64,000 nucleotides of DNA from Stromatinia cepivora (taxonomy: Eukaryota > Ascomycota > Leotiomycetes > Helotiales > Sclerotiniaceae). A model generated the notes under the pieces. That model worked only from the letters and a program-made list of their open reading frames with translations, did not search any database and was not told where the DNA came from. Location: assembly GCA_014898415.1 (NCBI GenBank), contig RCTD01000018.1, positions 1,183,001 through 1,247,000 of the forward strand, written 5' to 3'. A program made the translations under genes and the position numbers. How positions within the stretch are numbered: position 1 is the first letter of the stretch; the number at the start of each line of letters is the position of its first letter. This document shows positions 12,071 to 24,703 of the stretch, piece by piece.

Positions 12071-14398
12071 CTAATTCCCTCCACCCTTAATAATCCACTC
12101 CGCCCTTTCACTCAATTTAAACTTCTGAATCTTCCCACTAGCAGTCTTCGGATATTCATCTACCCAAAAGATATATTTCGGAACCAAATGCCCACTAAGA
12201 TGTGTCCTCACATGATGTTGGATTGCTTCTTTAGTGAGAATTGGTTTGATCTTGCGGTCCAGTTTCGCCTTATCCCTGATTTCTGCTTCCATTGTGGAAC
12301 TCTGAGGATTGTTGCTGGCATTATTCTCCTTGGCCACACATTTCTCATATTCTTCCCAACTCATGAGGTCGTTGCCCACCCCCGCATCATCTGGCCCTCG
12401 ACTCACGCCCTTCCTAGTCACAACCCACGCACAAACTACCTCCCCATATTTCTGATCCGGAACACCCACCACACTAACCTCCCTCACATCTTCCATACCA
12501 AAGATACAGTCTTCAATCTCTAGCGGATGTATATTCTCTCCTCCCCTGATAATCAAATCTTTGATTCTCCCCGTAATCTTCACATATCCTTCTTCATCCA
12601 TACTCGCTTCATCACCTGTCTTCATCCAAATATTCCCATTCTTGTCTGGGATTAACACTTCTTTCGTGCGATTTGAATCTACATAATATTCTTTCATGAC
12701 CAAATATCCCGAGACGGCCAATTCGCCCCGTTGACCTATTTGTAGAATCTTATTAGGATCAGAAGGCGAGATGATTTTAGCAGATACATGAGGTAATACC
12801 CTTCCCACGCTATCCAGTCGCTTTTCCATCGGATCAGTGGGAGTAGTCATACAAGAGACAGGGCTCGTTTCTGTCATTCCATAACAAATCGTCAAACCAG
12901 TTAGATTTAACTGTTTATGAAGTTTTTCCATCAATGATTTAGGAACAGAGGAACCGGCTGCGATACCTGTGCGTAGATGTTCGAAGCCGGTGTGAGGAAT
13001 GGTACCATTGGAGAGGAGTTCGAGTTCGGCGAGAAACATGGTGGCGACTCCATAAAGAGCTGTGGCCCGGTTTTCTTGAATACTTAGAAGAGTGGCCGAA
13101 GGGTCGAAGGCGAGAGACGGAAATAAAATTGTGCTACCATGAGTCGCGGTTGCCATGTATCCGAGTATAGAACCAAAACAGTGAAATAAGGGAGGCGGAC
13201 AACAGACTATATCGGATGCTGTAAGAGCCATACGAGAGCCAATAAAATAGCCATTGTTAAGTATTGAATGATGGGTTAAACAAGCCGCTTTAGGAGTCGA
13301 AGTTGTGCCTGATGTGAATTGAATATTGATCACATCGTCTTTATGTAATTTTTCATCGGGAATAACTTCCTTCTCTTTCTCCGATTCAAACATCCCCATG
13401 ATAGCTCGGAAATTTGTAGTAGCCGGAAAACTTGCAAGATTATCCGTCGGCTTGTTCACTAGAACAACGCCCTTTAAACTTGGTACAGCTTCACTCTTCA
13501 ATAGATATGAGGGTTGCCTGAGGTCCCCAATGATGTCTTTCAGTAAAGATGTATTGTCCCTGGGGGATTTAAAAGGTAAATGTGTCTCATGGCCAATTAT
13601 CAGGTGTGAAGCTTTCAAATGGTTTAATGCCGAGACGACTTGTTTCGTATTGAATGCTGGATTCAGAGGTACCTACCCAGACACTAATTAGCATATCCAT
13701 CTCTCAAAGCCATCTTCCCTTGCAAAGAAGAAAAGTTCTCTCATCAAAGCCTACTCACCAACACCGCTCCTAATTTCCAAACAGCATAAGTTATTGCCCC
13801 AAACTCCCATCCGTTCCCCAGACTAACGGCTACTCTATCTCCCTTCTTAACCCCCAAATTTCTCAACCCATGTGCTATCACATTACTCTTCTCATCCAAT
13901 TCACGATATGTAAGTTGTATGTTTTGGGAGCGAGATATGAGCGCAAGGTTGGAGCCGTGCGCGTTGACGGTGTCGCGAAAATGCTGCGGGATAGTATGCT
14001 GGAGGAGTGGCGGCTGGGAGAGAGCAGGTGGTTAGCAGGTGGTTAGCTTGGTTGTTATGAGAGCCACGGAGGAGGTAAAAGAGGGTTAGAGGATATTGAG
14101 AACAAGTGAAGGAAAAGAAAGTAATTTCAAATACCTCCGTAGGTCCAACACTATAACTCTCCGTCAAAAGACCTCTCCTTTGAATACGCGATACAGCTCC
14201 AACCCCCACTCCAATCCTCATTCCAATTCCAATCCCAATTCCCACTCCGCTTCCCAAACTTCTCACCATCTCACCCCTCAACCTAATTCTCAAGCTATCT
14301 CCATGGCGCCATCTCCACATTCCAGCTTTAGCTCCCGTTCCCGTTTTCGCTCCCGCAATACTGATTCTAGCAGCCATATCTACAACATCATGAATCAT
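12071..14398 (-). CDS. AMP-forming acyl-CoA synthetase, ACSF2-like, probably mitochondrial
   Basis: Exons (minus) 14398-14135, 14013-13759 and 13672-12071 join in phase to about 706 aa. Motifs of the ANL superfamily: P-loop-like QFTSGTTSTPKAACLTH, then CYGMTETSPVS (adenine binding). The hinge region is MKTGDEASMDEEGYVKITGR, followed by DLIIRGGENIHPLEIED. The C-terminal catalytic lysine lies in PKTASGKIQKFKL. The order and sequence resemble medium-chain or ACSF2-type synthetases, which activate fatty acids to acyl-CoA through an acyl-AMP. The N-terminus is rich in Arg and Ala with no acidic residues after residue 8 (second Met at 14377), which suggests mitochondrial import; there is no C-terminal peroxisomal signal (ends KGGGN). 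The usual Gly after TSGTT is Ser here. A Ser/Asn/Asp-rich insertion (about 30 aa) lies before the C-terminal domain. Substrate chain length cannot be told. Confidence 0.9.
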
Positions 14399-15452
14399 GT
14401 ATTCAAAACAGAGAAATCGTTTACTCTCAAGTAAAGACCGAAACTTTTAGCTCATTGTACACCCATGACTATATGTAGCATTGTGTAATGCTATCCCACA
14501 AATGTACAAAAGTGCAAATAAGTACAGCTTTCGGTCCAAATATGCGGGGTACGAATGTTAGACCAACAGATCCATATTTAGGTATATTGCTGGAAAAGCT
14601 ACCTACCCCTGAGTCTTGGCTATATATCATTTGGTAATTCAATTGAGCTAGGCAGGGAAACCTAAACCATTTTTTGACTGGGGTGATTGTAAGGGCTCTT
14701 TCAGATGGGTCGAATTTACCAAAATAAATACGGTAACATAACGCATTATTTAAAGTGCATATTCATTACCTATGGGAGAAGACAACTTTGGTTGATCATC
14801 GACTTTTATTCATTCCTTTTCCTTATCCATATATACAATTCCACCATCGTGGATCTTTCATCTGTCTCCTTCCTTTTCTTCTTTAAAAATACCCATGAAA
14901 AGATATTTCCTCCGTATCCTATGCAATTTCCAACATTGCTTTAGTAACCCCGTCACCTATCCCATCTCCTCCATCTCCCAAGGAAATCCAGAATTACAAA
15001 AAATCCAACAATACACAAATTTCAGCTCTTGAAAATTCATGTCTTCTGCTTTTGGCATTGCAACCAAACATAAAAATTCTGCGGCATGCTTCCACAAACA
15101 CTTACTTTCCCCTTCGATCCCTTCAACCATCCAAACAAGAATGAACTTTATCCCAATGTCCCGGATATAATAAAACTCCATGCTAACAGAATAAAAGCCA
15201 ACGTAAAAGGCATTTGAGACCAGCCATTCTATGTTTTCCCATCAAACAAAAAAGAAAGCCGCCCAGGTGTGCTCGTCAGTATGCCGCTCATGCATTTAAT
15301 GCTCGCTCGAAATTCGACTGGGGTATGTGCTATGTGCTCATATGATTTTATAAAGAAAAGTATTGGTTATCGGGGAAGCGATGTTTTAACTACCTAGTAA
15401 TTATCCCGATATGTCGTTCGCTCTCAGGTTTCCAGGTTCCTAATTTTCTAAG
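14399..15452. other. Intergenic region
   Basis: AT-rich sequence containing the likely 5' leader of the acyl-CoA synthetase and the 3' end of the mannosyltransferase gene. Small open frames at 14705-14944 (+) and 14957-15181 (-) show no recognisable protein features. Confidence 0.5.
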
Positions 15453-16580
15453 TTAGTTGGCGTATACCTTGATAGATCTACTAGACAAACCTTCAAATTC
15501 ATGCTTCACAAAAGCCATGGGATCATCATAGTCCTTCGAGCCCATTTGCTGCACTCCAGGACTGAAACTCGTAATTGGCAAGACAACCACATCTCCAACT
15601 TTCTTTGCAGATTCAATGCCTGTGAATTCTCTCCATGTAATGTTTCCCTTGCTTGTAGTCATATCGAAATATCTCTCGTCGTTCAAGAAATCAAAAATAG
15701 TATCTGTCCACAAAGCCGGACCGGTGAATTCCACAACATTCTTATCATTGAAGTTCTTTAGAGTTCCACTCTTCTTCATGCTAAGAGTCTGTTCGGTAAT
15801 GTTGGCAACAATTTCGCGGAGTACAGGGTGCCCTGGCTTCGATTGAATCGTCCATTGACAGAATTGAATTCTTCGAGAGTACCATTCTGCCCAATCTGGA
15901 CGATCTGGATCTGCCTCAATGCCCACGATTAATCCAATAGCTTCGCGTGGCACACTCTCAGGAAGCCATTCCGAAGCAGGTTTCAATGCATGGGTATCGA
16001 TATCGGAGTAAATACCACCTCTGGCCAGCAGAATTAGGTATCGAAAGAAATCGGCTTTCAAAACAGGCAAGGGCAATGAATTGTAAGCTTCTAAAACTTC
16101 TGGCACAGAAGCATACAAATGCTTTAATAGATGAACTGCGACTGAATCGGTAATGACCTCATGTACGAATCCCGGGTGTTTTTCTGACCAACTTGCTTCT
16201 GCAGGGCGGAAGTTCTCTCCAAAATCTCCAGATGCCGGGGTATATTTCCATGTCTGCCAAATGTATGCTGGGAACTTAGTCTCTACGTCGTATGGAAATT
16301 GATATGAGAGCTTTTCCCTTAAAGGTGCTCTTGATAAATCTTGTAATAGTGCTTGAGAAGCTTGAGGCTTCTTCTTTGGTGTGGGTGGAACAGCATTCGT
16401 CGAGGCTGATGAGCCAGATTTTGTTTTCGAATCACCTCCATCCTTCTCCTCCGATTTTGCTATGCTTGTGTCTTGTAATAATATATCGTTTGATGTAGGT
16501 GGGTTGTGTGTTCGTGTGACGAGAAATACCATAGTGAGGAAGAAAGCCGCAGCTATCAAAGCTCTCCTGAAGGTCAACAT
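15453..16580 (-). CDS. och1: Och1-type initiating alpha-1,6-mannosyltransferase (GT32)
   Basis: A single-exon frame of 375 aa. Topology is type II: a short cytosolic MLTFRR, then a signal anchor (ALIAAAFFLTMVFLV), then a Ser/Lys-rich stem. The catalytic domain follows: KFPAYIWQTWKYTP, NSLPLPVLKADFFRYLILLA and the GGIYSDIDTHAL block. That block carries the metal-binding DXD (D193-I-D195). Downstream, HPVLREIVANIT and VVEFTGPALWTD are also typical of the Och1 branch of glycosyltransferase family 32. Family knowledge: these Golgi enzymes add the first alpha-1,6-mannose to N-glycan cores. Length matches other filamentous fungal Och1 proteins. A paralogue of the same GT32 family (for example an Hoc1-like protein) is possible, since fungi usually carry several. 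Confidence 0.88.
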   Translation of the reverse strand: MLTFRRALIAAAFFLTMVFLVTRTHNPPTSNDILLQDTSIAKSEEKDGGDSKTKSGSSASTNAVPPTPKKKPQASQALLQDLSRAPLREKLSYQFPYDVETKFPAYIWQTWKYTPASGDFGENFRPAEASWSEKHPGFVHEVITDSVAVHLLKHLYASVPEVLEAYNSLPLPVLKADFFRYLILLARGGIYSDIDTHALKPASEWLPESVPREAIGLIVGIEADPDRPDWAEWYSRRIQFCQWTIQSKPGHPVLREIVANITEQTLSMKKSGTLKNFNDKNVVEFTGPALWTDTIFDFLNDERYFDMTTSKGNITWREFTGIESAKKVGDVVVLPITSFSPGVQQMGSKDYDDPMAFVKHEFEGLSSRSIKVYAN

Positions 16581-17825
16581 CTTTGCGCAATTCGCAGAAT
16601 TTCTATCTGCCGAGTAAATTGATACACGATATTCTGTCTATCCTAGCGAGTTTGTCACTCTCCAATTATTGAATGCTATCGTACCGTAGAATCTTCTCAT
16701 AAAGAGGTTCTGGTCGCTGAATAGGTCGAACTCCAGAAAAATTCTGGGTAATCAATGCAATGCCAAGATGGCAACGCACATAGGCGTGTTTGATAATGGA
16801 TTGCGGAACCAACAGATAGCGTTTCTATGTGACTAGAATAAAAGAAAAGATGAGTCTCGATTCACCAGTCAAAAGTGGGATATTTGTAACTTGGTAGGTA
16901 GTAAAAGGAAAGTTTGAATGATAGTATGAAAAGGAGGAAGAGAAATGGGTAAGAATAAGGAGTACTGGGGCGGAAAGTAAGATAGATACCTAGTATATAT
17001 TTCTCGTACCAGTAGGTATTCAGAATGAATCAATGAATGAATGAATGTTGTAATTGATCGACCTTTGTTGATCCTTTTGGAAATAAAATGAGCCAAGTGA
17101 ACCCTTCTTTGGTTCTTTTAACCAAAATTCTCGAATAGAGAACGTTTTGATCCTTCTCTGTCCTCTGTCTTTATACAGTGTATATAGTATTGTTCGGTAC
17201 TTTCCTAATTTATCAACATTACCATGGATGGCGATAATATAAGGCCTGTAGTTGTGCGTGGTAAACTTAGATTCAGTGAAGGCTTGACACTAAAACGGTA
17301 GGAATGGACCGAATTCAGTGACGAATCATCCCTGTAGATAATGGTTATTAGTTAAGCAACAGTACCTGAGTAAGTGGTGGAATTAGTTACTAGGTAAGCA
17401 CAGTACCGAAAAATAGCTGAACCCAAAAATAGAGAAGGGGCGGGGGTGAGTGAGAGCTAATATTCTACAACTTATATTCTACAACTTCACTCAGGCAATA
17501 CGCAATATGAAGGAGGCTGAGAGAATTAAGTTCTTACCAACAGTTTCATTATCTTCATTATATTATAGTAAGCCATTAGTGTTACTTGGATGTAAGGACT
17601 CTGAGGAGAGACTAATAATGAGGACGTGTCTGTTTCCGTATCTCAATATGGAGAAGCTTACATTGTTAGCTACTAGATACTAGATACTTGATCATGTATC
17701 GTGTATCGTGTGTCGTGTATTGTCTTTTCCATCCAGTCACGAACTGGGAAAATCCCTCAACATCCCAACCAATGCAATGCAAGAAGATGGACAAGATCTG
17801 TATATTTACTTTACATGTGCTTAAT

Positions 17826-18041
17826 CTATCTCCACCAAGAAACGCGGCATCTCCAACCAAGATTCGGACCACGTTTCTCCGTTCCTCTAGTGACCACTCG
17901 AACCTTCTTCTCCTTCCTATCAAAGTATGTTTCCCCCCACCCATGAGGCGCATCGTCCGAATCAACATGCGCATAAGCCTTGAAAGCCGCGTAACCATTC
18001 GGAGGATCTACTAGGCACTCAGTAATCCAGTGAGAATTCAT
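17826..18041 (-). CDS. Small candidate protein, 71 aa, unknown
   Basis: An open frame of 71 residues that starts MNSHWITECLVDPPNGYAAF and ends RCRVSWWR. It contains DDAPHGWGETYFDRKEKK. Its composition (Trp, Gly, Arg, Asp-rich, few simple repeats) is much more protein-like than the surrounding AT-rich sequence, and it is locally more GC-rich. There is no signal peptide and no recognised domain. It may be a short gene, or the last exon of one with upstream exons that I could not place. Chance remains possible at this length. Confidence 0.3.
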   Translation of the reverse strand: MNSHWITECLVDPPNGYAAFKAYAHVDSDDAPHGWGETYFDRKEKKVRVVTRGTEKRGPNLGWRCRVSWWR

Positions 18042-20948
18042 AGGAATAGATAGAAATCAAGATACTGAAACTTGTACTCAATAGAATGTTCAATTTCAAG
18101 GTAAGCAAGCATTCGCATCCATCTGGCCCGAGTAACAGTAATTACCTATCCTTATTGTCAAAGTGATATTAAGGTTGCTTCAGGGGTAACAGGCTAATAC
18201 CACCCAATACGGAGAGAAAACACGCTGATCACGCTAATCAATGACTTCATCATTCTCACGGTGCTCACCAAATCGCACATCGCAATACATCTTTCTACCA
18301 AAGCCGAAAGATATAATCCGAAACAATCTAATCCAAAGCTTAATTTTCCAAGAACACACCCAACAGACTCGGCAAGTCGTGTAATACACGGATAAGTTAC
18401 GGGTAAGTGATGGGATAAAACTGCGAATATGCACACACAGACATTCGTCCAATCTATATCAATGCTCAAATACCGAAGTCTTCGCAATAATGCACCGAAC
18501 TTCTTCGTATATATTACTTAGTTGAGCTATCTATGCATCCTCATATAAGACCCCTCATTCAAAATACGTGAGAATGATTTGTGTCTCGCCATCTCAACAA
18601 AACAGAATCTCTCCAATCAAGCACCTCATATTTCTATTCCCACACTACAAACCTTCGCCATCCCCTCTCTCTCCATCCTATATGCTTACATCTTATCTAA
18701 TCCCATCCCGAACCCTGAACATCATACCGATTCATGCAAAAACAGTGTTGATCTATCAAAGTTGAGACAACAAACATGGTAACAAGTTGACAAACTAGCT
18801 TCAAACATCGCATCTGAAACCTTAATCGAGGTCAGCCCTCGAAGCCAACTCGCTGGTTCTTGGTACTCGGAGAATATTCGTTTGATTCCAATCTATTTTG
18901 AGCCTGTGGTACTACACGCCATCTTACTTGGCAATGGAAGGGTCGTATCGTATTTAGGTAAATATTATCTTCGTCTCCGGCTTTTGGGTAGTAGTATATG
19001 TCATTGGGTGTTGTTGTGTGGATGCACTCATTGATAGTGTCTGTTGATGTAAGGTGAGTTTACACCAGTCAGATGCTATCAAAACTAGCTACTTTCTTTT
19101 TGGAGTAAGGCATATTCATCAGCTTTCTTACTTTCGGTTCCCGCACCTTCTCTTTGAGTTCAGCTGTTATGTATCAAGCGATCCATGCTTTTATTGTGTT
19201 CTCATTCTTCCAGTTTTCACCAGACAAAAAATTGAAGCTACCTACCCGTTGTCTCCATGTAAGCTCATGGAATTTGGTAATAAGTAAGAGTAGATCAGTT
19301 TGGCTTGATGCATTCAACAAGACCGGAAGAGAACAGTACGAATTGTAGAAGGCCCAAAGGTTCACGGGTACCTTCCTCAAAGAGTTATTCAAGTCAATTA
19401 TTTCCGTATATAGTCAGGTCATCTATTTTTCACTTGAATATATACGATGAAAAGCTTCATTATGCCATAACATGGTTGAGTTTTGTCCCAACATTGAATC
19501 ATAGTAATTTGATGTTGGATGCTTCCACTAAATTGCTACCGGCGCTCATCATACCAGCTGAGAATAATCTATTAAAGGACCCAAACCGAGGTAGGTCCGA
19601 TTTTGTCACACATATCAAATATGTGTTACATACATTTGCTTGTTCTGTGAGAATATCCCGTGTTTAAGATGAAGAATGAGAGAAAGCTGTGCATATATAT
19701 GCCTATGGCGAACCTGGGGGGCAATTCAGGTATATATAGTTTTCCCATATCTTCAGAAATGCAACAAACCACCAAGTATTTGCACTCAATCACGAGATAT
19801 CACAATAGAGTGTGACGATTCTTATTTGATGCGTGATGACGTATTAGAATGAAGAGAGGAAAATGTGCAATTGGTGTCACGCTACCTTGCTAGTAAGTAG
19901 GTGATATATATCAAGCTCTCAGTACACAGCGTTCTTGTAGCATGCAAATTTCTCTTTCGACCGAATCAACATCCAAAGAAATGATGTAATCCACGTTAGG
20001 AGTAGCGAATATCTCAAATATATATCTCACTTCACGCACTTTGTCACCACGTGCATCCCGCGGTGTTGTGGTTTACTCTAGACTTCTACTTGTGACATAG
20101 AAGCGAGGTACTGTCAATCAAGAAATTTCGGCCAGGAGTGTATCGTGTGGAATAAATAACAAACCCTAGATCTCGCCTCGAAGGTAAGATGCAGAAAAGA
20201 GATCTAGAGTTCATTGAATATCGATCTGTCCGCTGTACAGTTATGGCGAACTGGTATCATAGATAATATATTATATTGGATATACCTAAATTTTGTTTCC
20301 AGTTTGAACCTTCCATTACCCTTTTAAAGGGGAATGAATATTCTTGAGAATGTATTGAAGGTGGCTTGGTTGAAAGGAGATCTACCCTTTTTATTTCCAA
20401 CTATATTATACAATTGAAGTAAAATCCCAAGGACCCAGACATCTCAAAAGTCCACTGTTAGACTCAAAATCAAAACCATCACTACCAAGCTACCTAACCA
20501 AAGATATCCATCCCCATCTCAATCCCACCCCAACACTCCCACTGAATCCCCCCAACACAACTAAACACCCAGAAAAATCAAAATCTCCTTCTCCACTACC
20601 CTAAATCATCTTCTCAAGTCTCAAATCTCAAATCTCAAATCCAACTTACGCCGTTTTTGGCAGGAGCTATAATGATAATAATAATAATAATAATCAAAAA
20701 GGGTATATATAAATATACCCAAGTTATCAGACCAACCAAGGAATCTCTAATACTGAGACCATATCGACGATTTGGTATATGAGGTATTTATTGGGCCCGG
20801 GGAGATTCTAAGCAAAGCGTGAGATGGATGGAATATAGATTATAAAGAAACTCAATCACTCAAGATGAAATGGGCATTTGGACCCGAGTCAATTGAATGG
20901 CGGTTAATAGTGTAAGAAACACGAGGAATGGCGAATATTGTGTTTTAG

Positions 20949-20976
20949 ATGGATGGATGGATGGATGGATGGATGG
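20949..20976. repeat. (ATGG)n microsatellite
   Basis: Seven consecutive ATGG units read directly, in non-coding sequence. Confidence 0.9.
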
Positions 20977-21411
20977 AGATGAAGATTCGACCTCATAACC
21001 TGTAACCTCGAATGATGCACTACCATTGAATCATTCATTCATGATGCATGCATATTGATATACACACACACAATCACTCACATACCCTTCATACTTGAGA
21101 TTCTTGAGAAAAACCTCTATCCATCTCCCATCTCCTATCTCCCATCTCCCATTTTCTATTTCCAAATCTATTTATCTCTCAATCCTAATACTAATACCGA
21201 TTTAATATGCTAACTATCCTAAACCCACTCACTCGTCCTCTATACGAATCTCCAAAACCACGCCGAGAATCTCATTTCCAGATGTGAACTACAGCTACAT
21301 GCAATAATTAAATAATGCATAAATCCTTATTCACCTCTTTATACTATATTGAAAAATAGATAGATAGATAGATAAATAAATAAATAGATATGCATCCAAC
21401 TCCTTATACAC

Positions 21412-21510
21412 TTCCACACTTCCACACTTCCACACTTCCACATAACCCTAGATATAACCCTAGATATAACCCTAGATATAACCCTAGATATAACCCTAGA
21501 TATAACCCTA
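21412..21510. repeat. Two adjacent minisatellites: CACTTCCA and ATAACCCTAGAT units
   Basis: About four copies of CACTTCCA (21412-21441) pass directly into about five and a half copies of the 12-mer ATAACCCTAGAT (21442-21510). Each 12-mer holds AACCCTA, which matches the C-rich strand of the TTAGGG fungal telomere repeat. The copies are nearly perfect. Confidence 0.9.
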
Positions 21511-22647
21511 CAATTCATTCAACCCCCTTTACACTTCCATACTCTCATACTTTCTATATTTCCATATAACCCTCCGATCCATCCCTTCATCTCTCCATAC
21601 AATAAATGCTCAACCCCTCAAAAATATCTTATCTCCAATTCTAATATATAAACCAAATATATAACTAAAACTAAATGAAACCAAAACATATATTAGTGAA
21701 AAACAATCGCCGCTTCTATACCCATCCGTTCATATCCAAACCTATACCCGAACCCAAATGCAAATTAATCCCTCCTCCAACTCTCCTCCTCCTCCTCCCA
21801 ATTATTGTTAGGGATCTCAGTAATACTAAGACTTACATTCGCGTGCTCACAATTACACAATACGATAATTCATCAGAAACAAGCGAGTACCGCAAATACT
21901 AGATAACAATCATTGAATGAATCACGAACAATCGAAGTAGTGAACAAGTTTTGAGGGGGTATCAATATATTTATTTCATTTGAATTTCTCATTTCTCTTC
22001 TTTCCCCCCAATTGGCTAGCAGAGCCACATAACATACATCGCTATGAATTGTGCATGCAAGGGCAGACCAGTAAAGCAACGCGCACATTACATACCATAT
22101 ATCTAATACATCCCATCCCATCCGTCAAGGGAACCCGTACTGTAAACATAAAACTCAAGGCCATGATATGCAGGTTCCAGTCGAGGTACCATTTCCTAAA
22201 TTTCCGTCACAGATGCATCTTCTTGAAAGGGGACTTTCCCAATCCATTCCATCCCCTTGCATTCCATTGAGTCCTTGTACTAATCATAATTCTCACACAA
22301 TTCCTGTGTGTTCCGTAGATCCGAACACCGTCTTTCCAATGGGGAATAATTCCCTCCCTTCATATGAAGTAAACATAAAATCCCAGACTAAAAAATACAA
22401 TGTTCCCCTAATCGAGGGAATCCCAAAACACCAGTCTTGATGCATGCAATAATGGTATAACAGCTGCTTGCTAATAAATATGTGATCCAGAAAAAAAAAA
22501 CAATAAAACGCCATGGCTAAGATGCTCCTATGATGCGAATTCCTTTTTTTTTTCAAAGGGTACATTCGACTTTCTTTTATTTTTAAGAAATTGAAAATAT
22601 TGAAAATTGATTTTCACATTATTAGTATTCGTCGGCGAAAATGAAGT

Positions 22648-24703
22648 TTATACTCCATGAAAATTGGGTTGAGGTAGTACAGGCCATTGATTGGTCGATT
22701 GATGACCATATCCAGGCACGACACCGGATCGGTAATCATGTCTCTTGCCCAACGGTTGGTAATGTATATGGTTTGTGTTGACTGCATAATCGTGCATCGA
22801 GGCAGGTGGTGGCGGATAGAGAAGGGTATTCACGTGGCGAATAGGCTTGTAAGGCGAGTTTCGTTGTTGGTAGAAAACAGAAGGTGAAATGTGGCCCGAG
22901 TTTCCGGGGAATGATACATTTAGCGGGGAAGGAACTGATGCAAGTAGTTCTTGAACGGCTGAACGAGGACTGCGTTGGCCAGATGGAGTTCCAACAATTT
23001 GATTACCGTGTTGATATGCAGCAACTTGTGGTCCACTAGACTGTGACCCAGAAGGGTTATGACTTAAAATAGGTGGTGGGTAAGTCGGAGTAGTTGGGTA
23101 GACTGTGGACATGGCTCGACTGCCGTTCAAGGGAGGTAAAAGTGGTACGTTTTGAGAAAAGCTCGTGAGACCGTTGTTCCCGCTCATTGCTTGGTTTGTC
23201 GAGATCGTCAAATTAGGTACCGGGGGCAAACGAGGTCGAGGAGCCATGTTGAAGTTTCCTAGGTTATTAGATGTTATTGACCTGGATACACGCTTTGCTA
23301 CCGGTTCTTCAGCATCTTCCACGAAACTTCTCTTTCTTGCATTCGGGCGGAAATCCTGGTCCGAAGGGGTCGAAGCAGTAGTTAGTGGCGAGACTAACTG
23401 GGCGGCATTGCTACTAGCAGGCCACTGAGGAGTAAGATTGTATGGTCCAGCTGCGGATGCGTATTGACTCGTCTGTGTCGGAGACGAAGCTTGCATTGAC
23501 GCAGGAGGCGAGGGAAGCGTCGGTTGGTACATGGGTGGAGGTGATAATTTCACGGCCCGATCACAAAAGCTCCAGAATTTCCCAAGCTTCTGTTGCCATT
23601 CTTTCCACTCATCCTCAGTTGCGAGTAAGCTGTAGCGCATGTTGCTCAAAAATTCGACTTCCATTATATGGATTTCAGTGACAGAGATTCCCGAAACTTC
23701 GGCCCATGTCTTGTTGGTATATGTGTTGTCATCGAGAACTGTTGTATTGTAAGTAATGATCCTCGTGGTTCATCTATCCATTGTCGACTCACATTTGTTG
23801 CCCAGCATCAATGCCACCGTCAAGAGTCTGTACTCGCTTCCACTTCGACCTTTAACTACTGGGTTAATGGATTTCAGACGGTAAATGAAAAGTAGTGCCA
23901 ATAATATCACATTCTGCGAGACCTGTGTAGTCATGAGAATCGTAACAACCCATTTTGTAAATCCGACGGATGGGAACGCTTCTGGCCGGAGTCTTTCTAT
24001 GGTCGTTGATCCTGCCCACGAATTTTCCGCCCTCTTCAATGTATCGGTAGATTCAAACCAGAACAAACAAGTAATCTAGTAAAGTCAGACCATATTCATA
24101 ATTTGAGGAGAAGTATCGAGAATTGTAATTTACCTGTGCAGCAAACTCAGCTAAACTTCCACCACTGTCATTTATTGATTTTGGTATTTGCAGACTGGGA
24201 TGAATAGTGTCTGTAGTTGGTTTTTTTGCTTGCGGCTTTCGAGTAGATTCAGACTCCAGGGTCGTCAGGGCAGTAGCATAGAAAGATTCGGATGGATGCT
24301 TTTCTTTTACCGGTGGCCAAGTATAAGCTACCTCTGGCTGAGAGGGCTCCGCAATCTTAGCTACTCTGTGTATTGGATCTCCGAGTGCTTGTGGAATTCT
24401 AGATTGTATGGCTGATCCTTCATAATCGCCTGTCCTGCTAACATTGAGAGACTCTGGATAGGTCTCATTCTGCCGACTTTTATAATGAGGATATTGAGGT
24501 CCTGGGTATGTTGCGTGCATGTCGTCTTCAGGTGGAGTTCGAAGCCCAACTCTAACCGGAGCTTCTATATATCCTGACTGATTGATTTGTGGAAGTGTGA
24601 GAGGGAATCCGACGTCCTTCCGACGATCGATTCCAAAGGGAGTCTGTGGCGTGGGAGGTAAAAGGAAACTGAACGAAGCCGGCCTAACTGAAGTTTGATG
24701 CAT
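22648..24703 (-). CDS. Pho85-type (Pcl/Clg1-like) cyclin
   Basis: Exons (minus) 24703-24134, 24075-23793 and 23738-22648 join in phase to about 647 aa; the introns are 58 and 54 bp. The middle of the protein is a cyclin box of the Pho80/Pcl kind. It runs from SLAEFAAQ across the first splice into ITCLFWFEST, then PEAFPSVGFTKWVVTILMTT, QNVILLALLFIYRLK and YRLLTVALMLGNKFLDDNTY. TNKTWAEVSGIS and MEVEFLSNMRYSLLATEDEW follow. Both flanks are long, Pro/Ser/Gln-rich and disordered, as in the fungal Clg1-like cyclins. Family knowledge: such proteins activate the Pho85 CDK in nutrient and growth control. A basic RKRSFVEDAEEPVAKR patch after the box could be a nuclear signal. The start ATG at 24703 gives the longest frame; later Met residues are less likely because the frame upstream is open and protein-like. 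Confidence 0.85.

Larger units (their letters stand above)
16581..22647. other. Long gene-poor intergenic region
   Basis: About 6 kb with no assembled gene, apart from the weak small-ORF candidate at 17826-18041. It contains several simple repeats: ATGG at 20949-20976, ATAG/ATAA at 21357-21390, CACTTCCA at 21412-21441, and a 12-bp AACCCTA-containing minisatellite at 21442-21510. The last 500 bases probably include the 3' UTR of the cyclin gene. Confidence 0.5.

Noticed and set aside
22687..24415. Plus-strand frames over the cyclin gene
   Set aside because: Shadows of the minus-strand cyclin exons.
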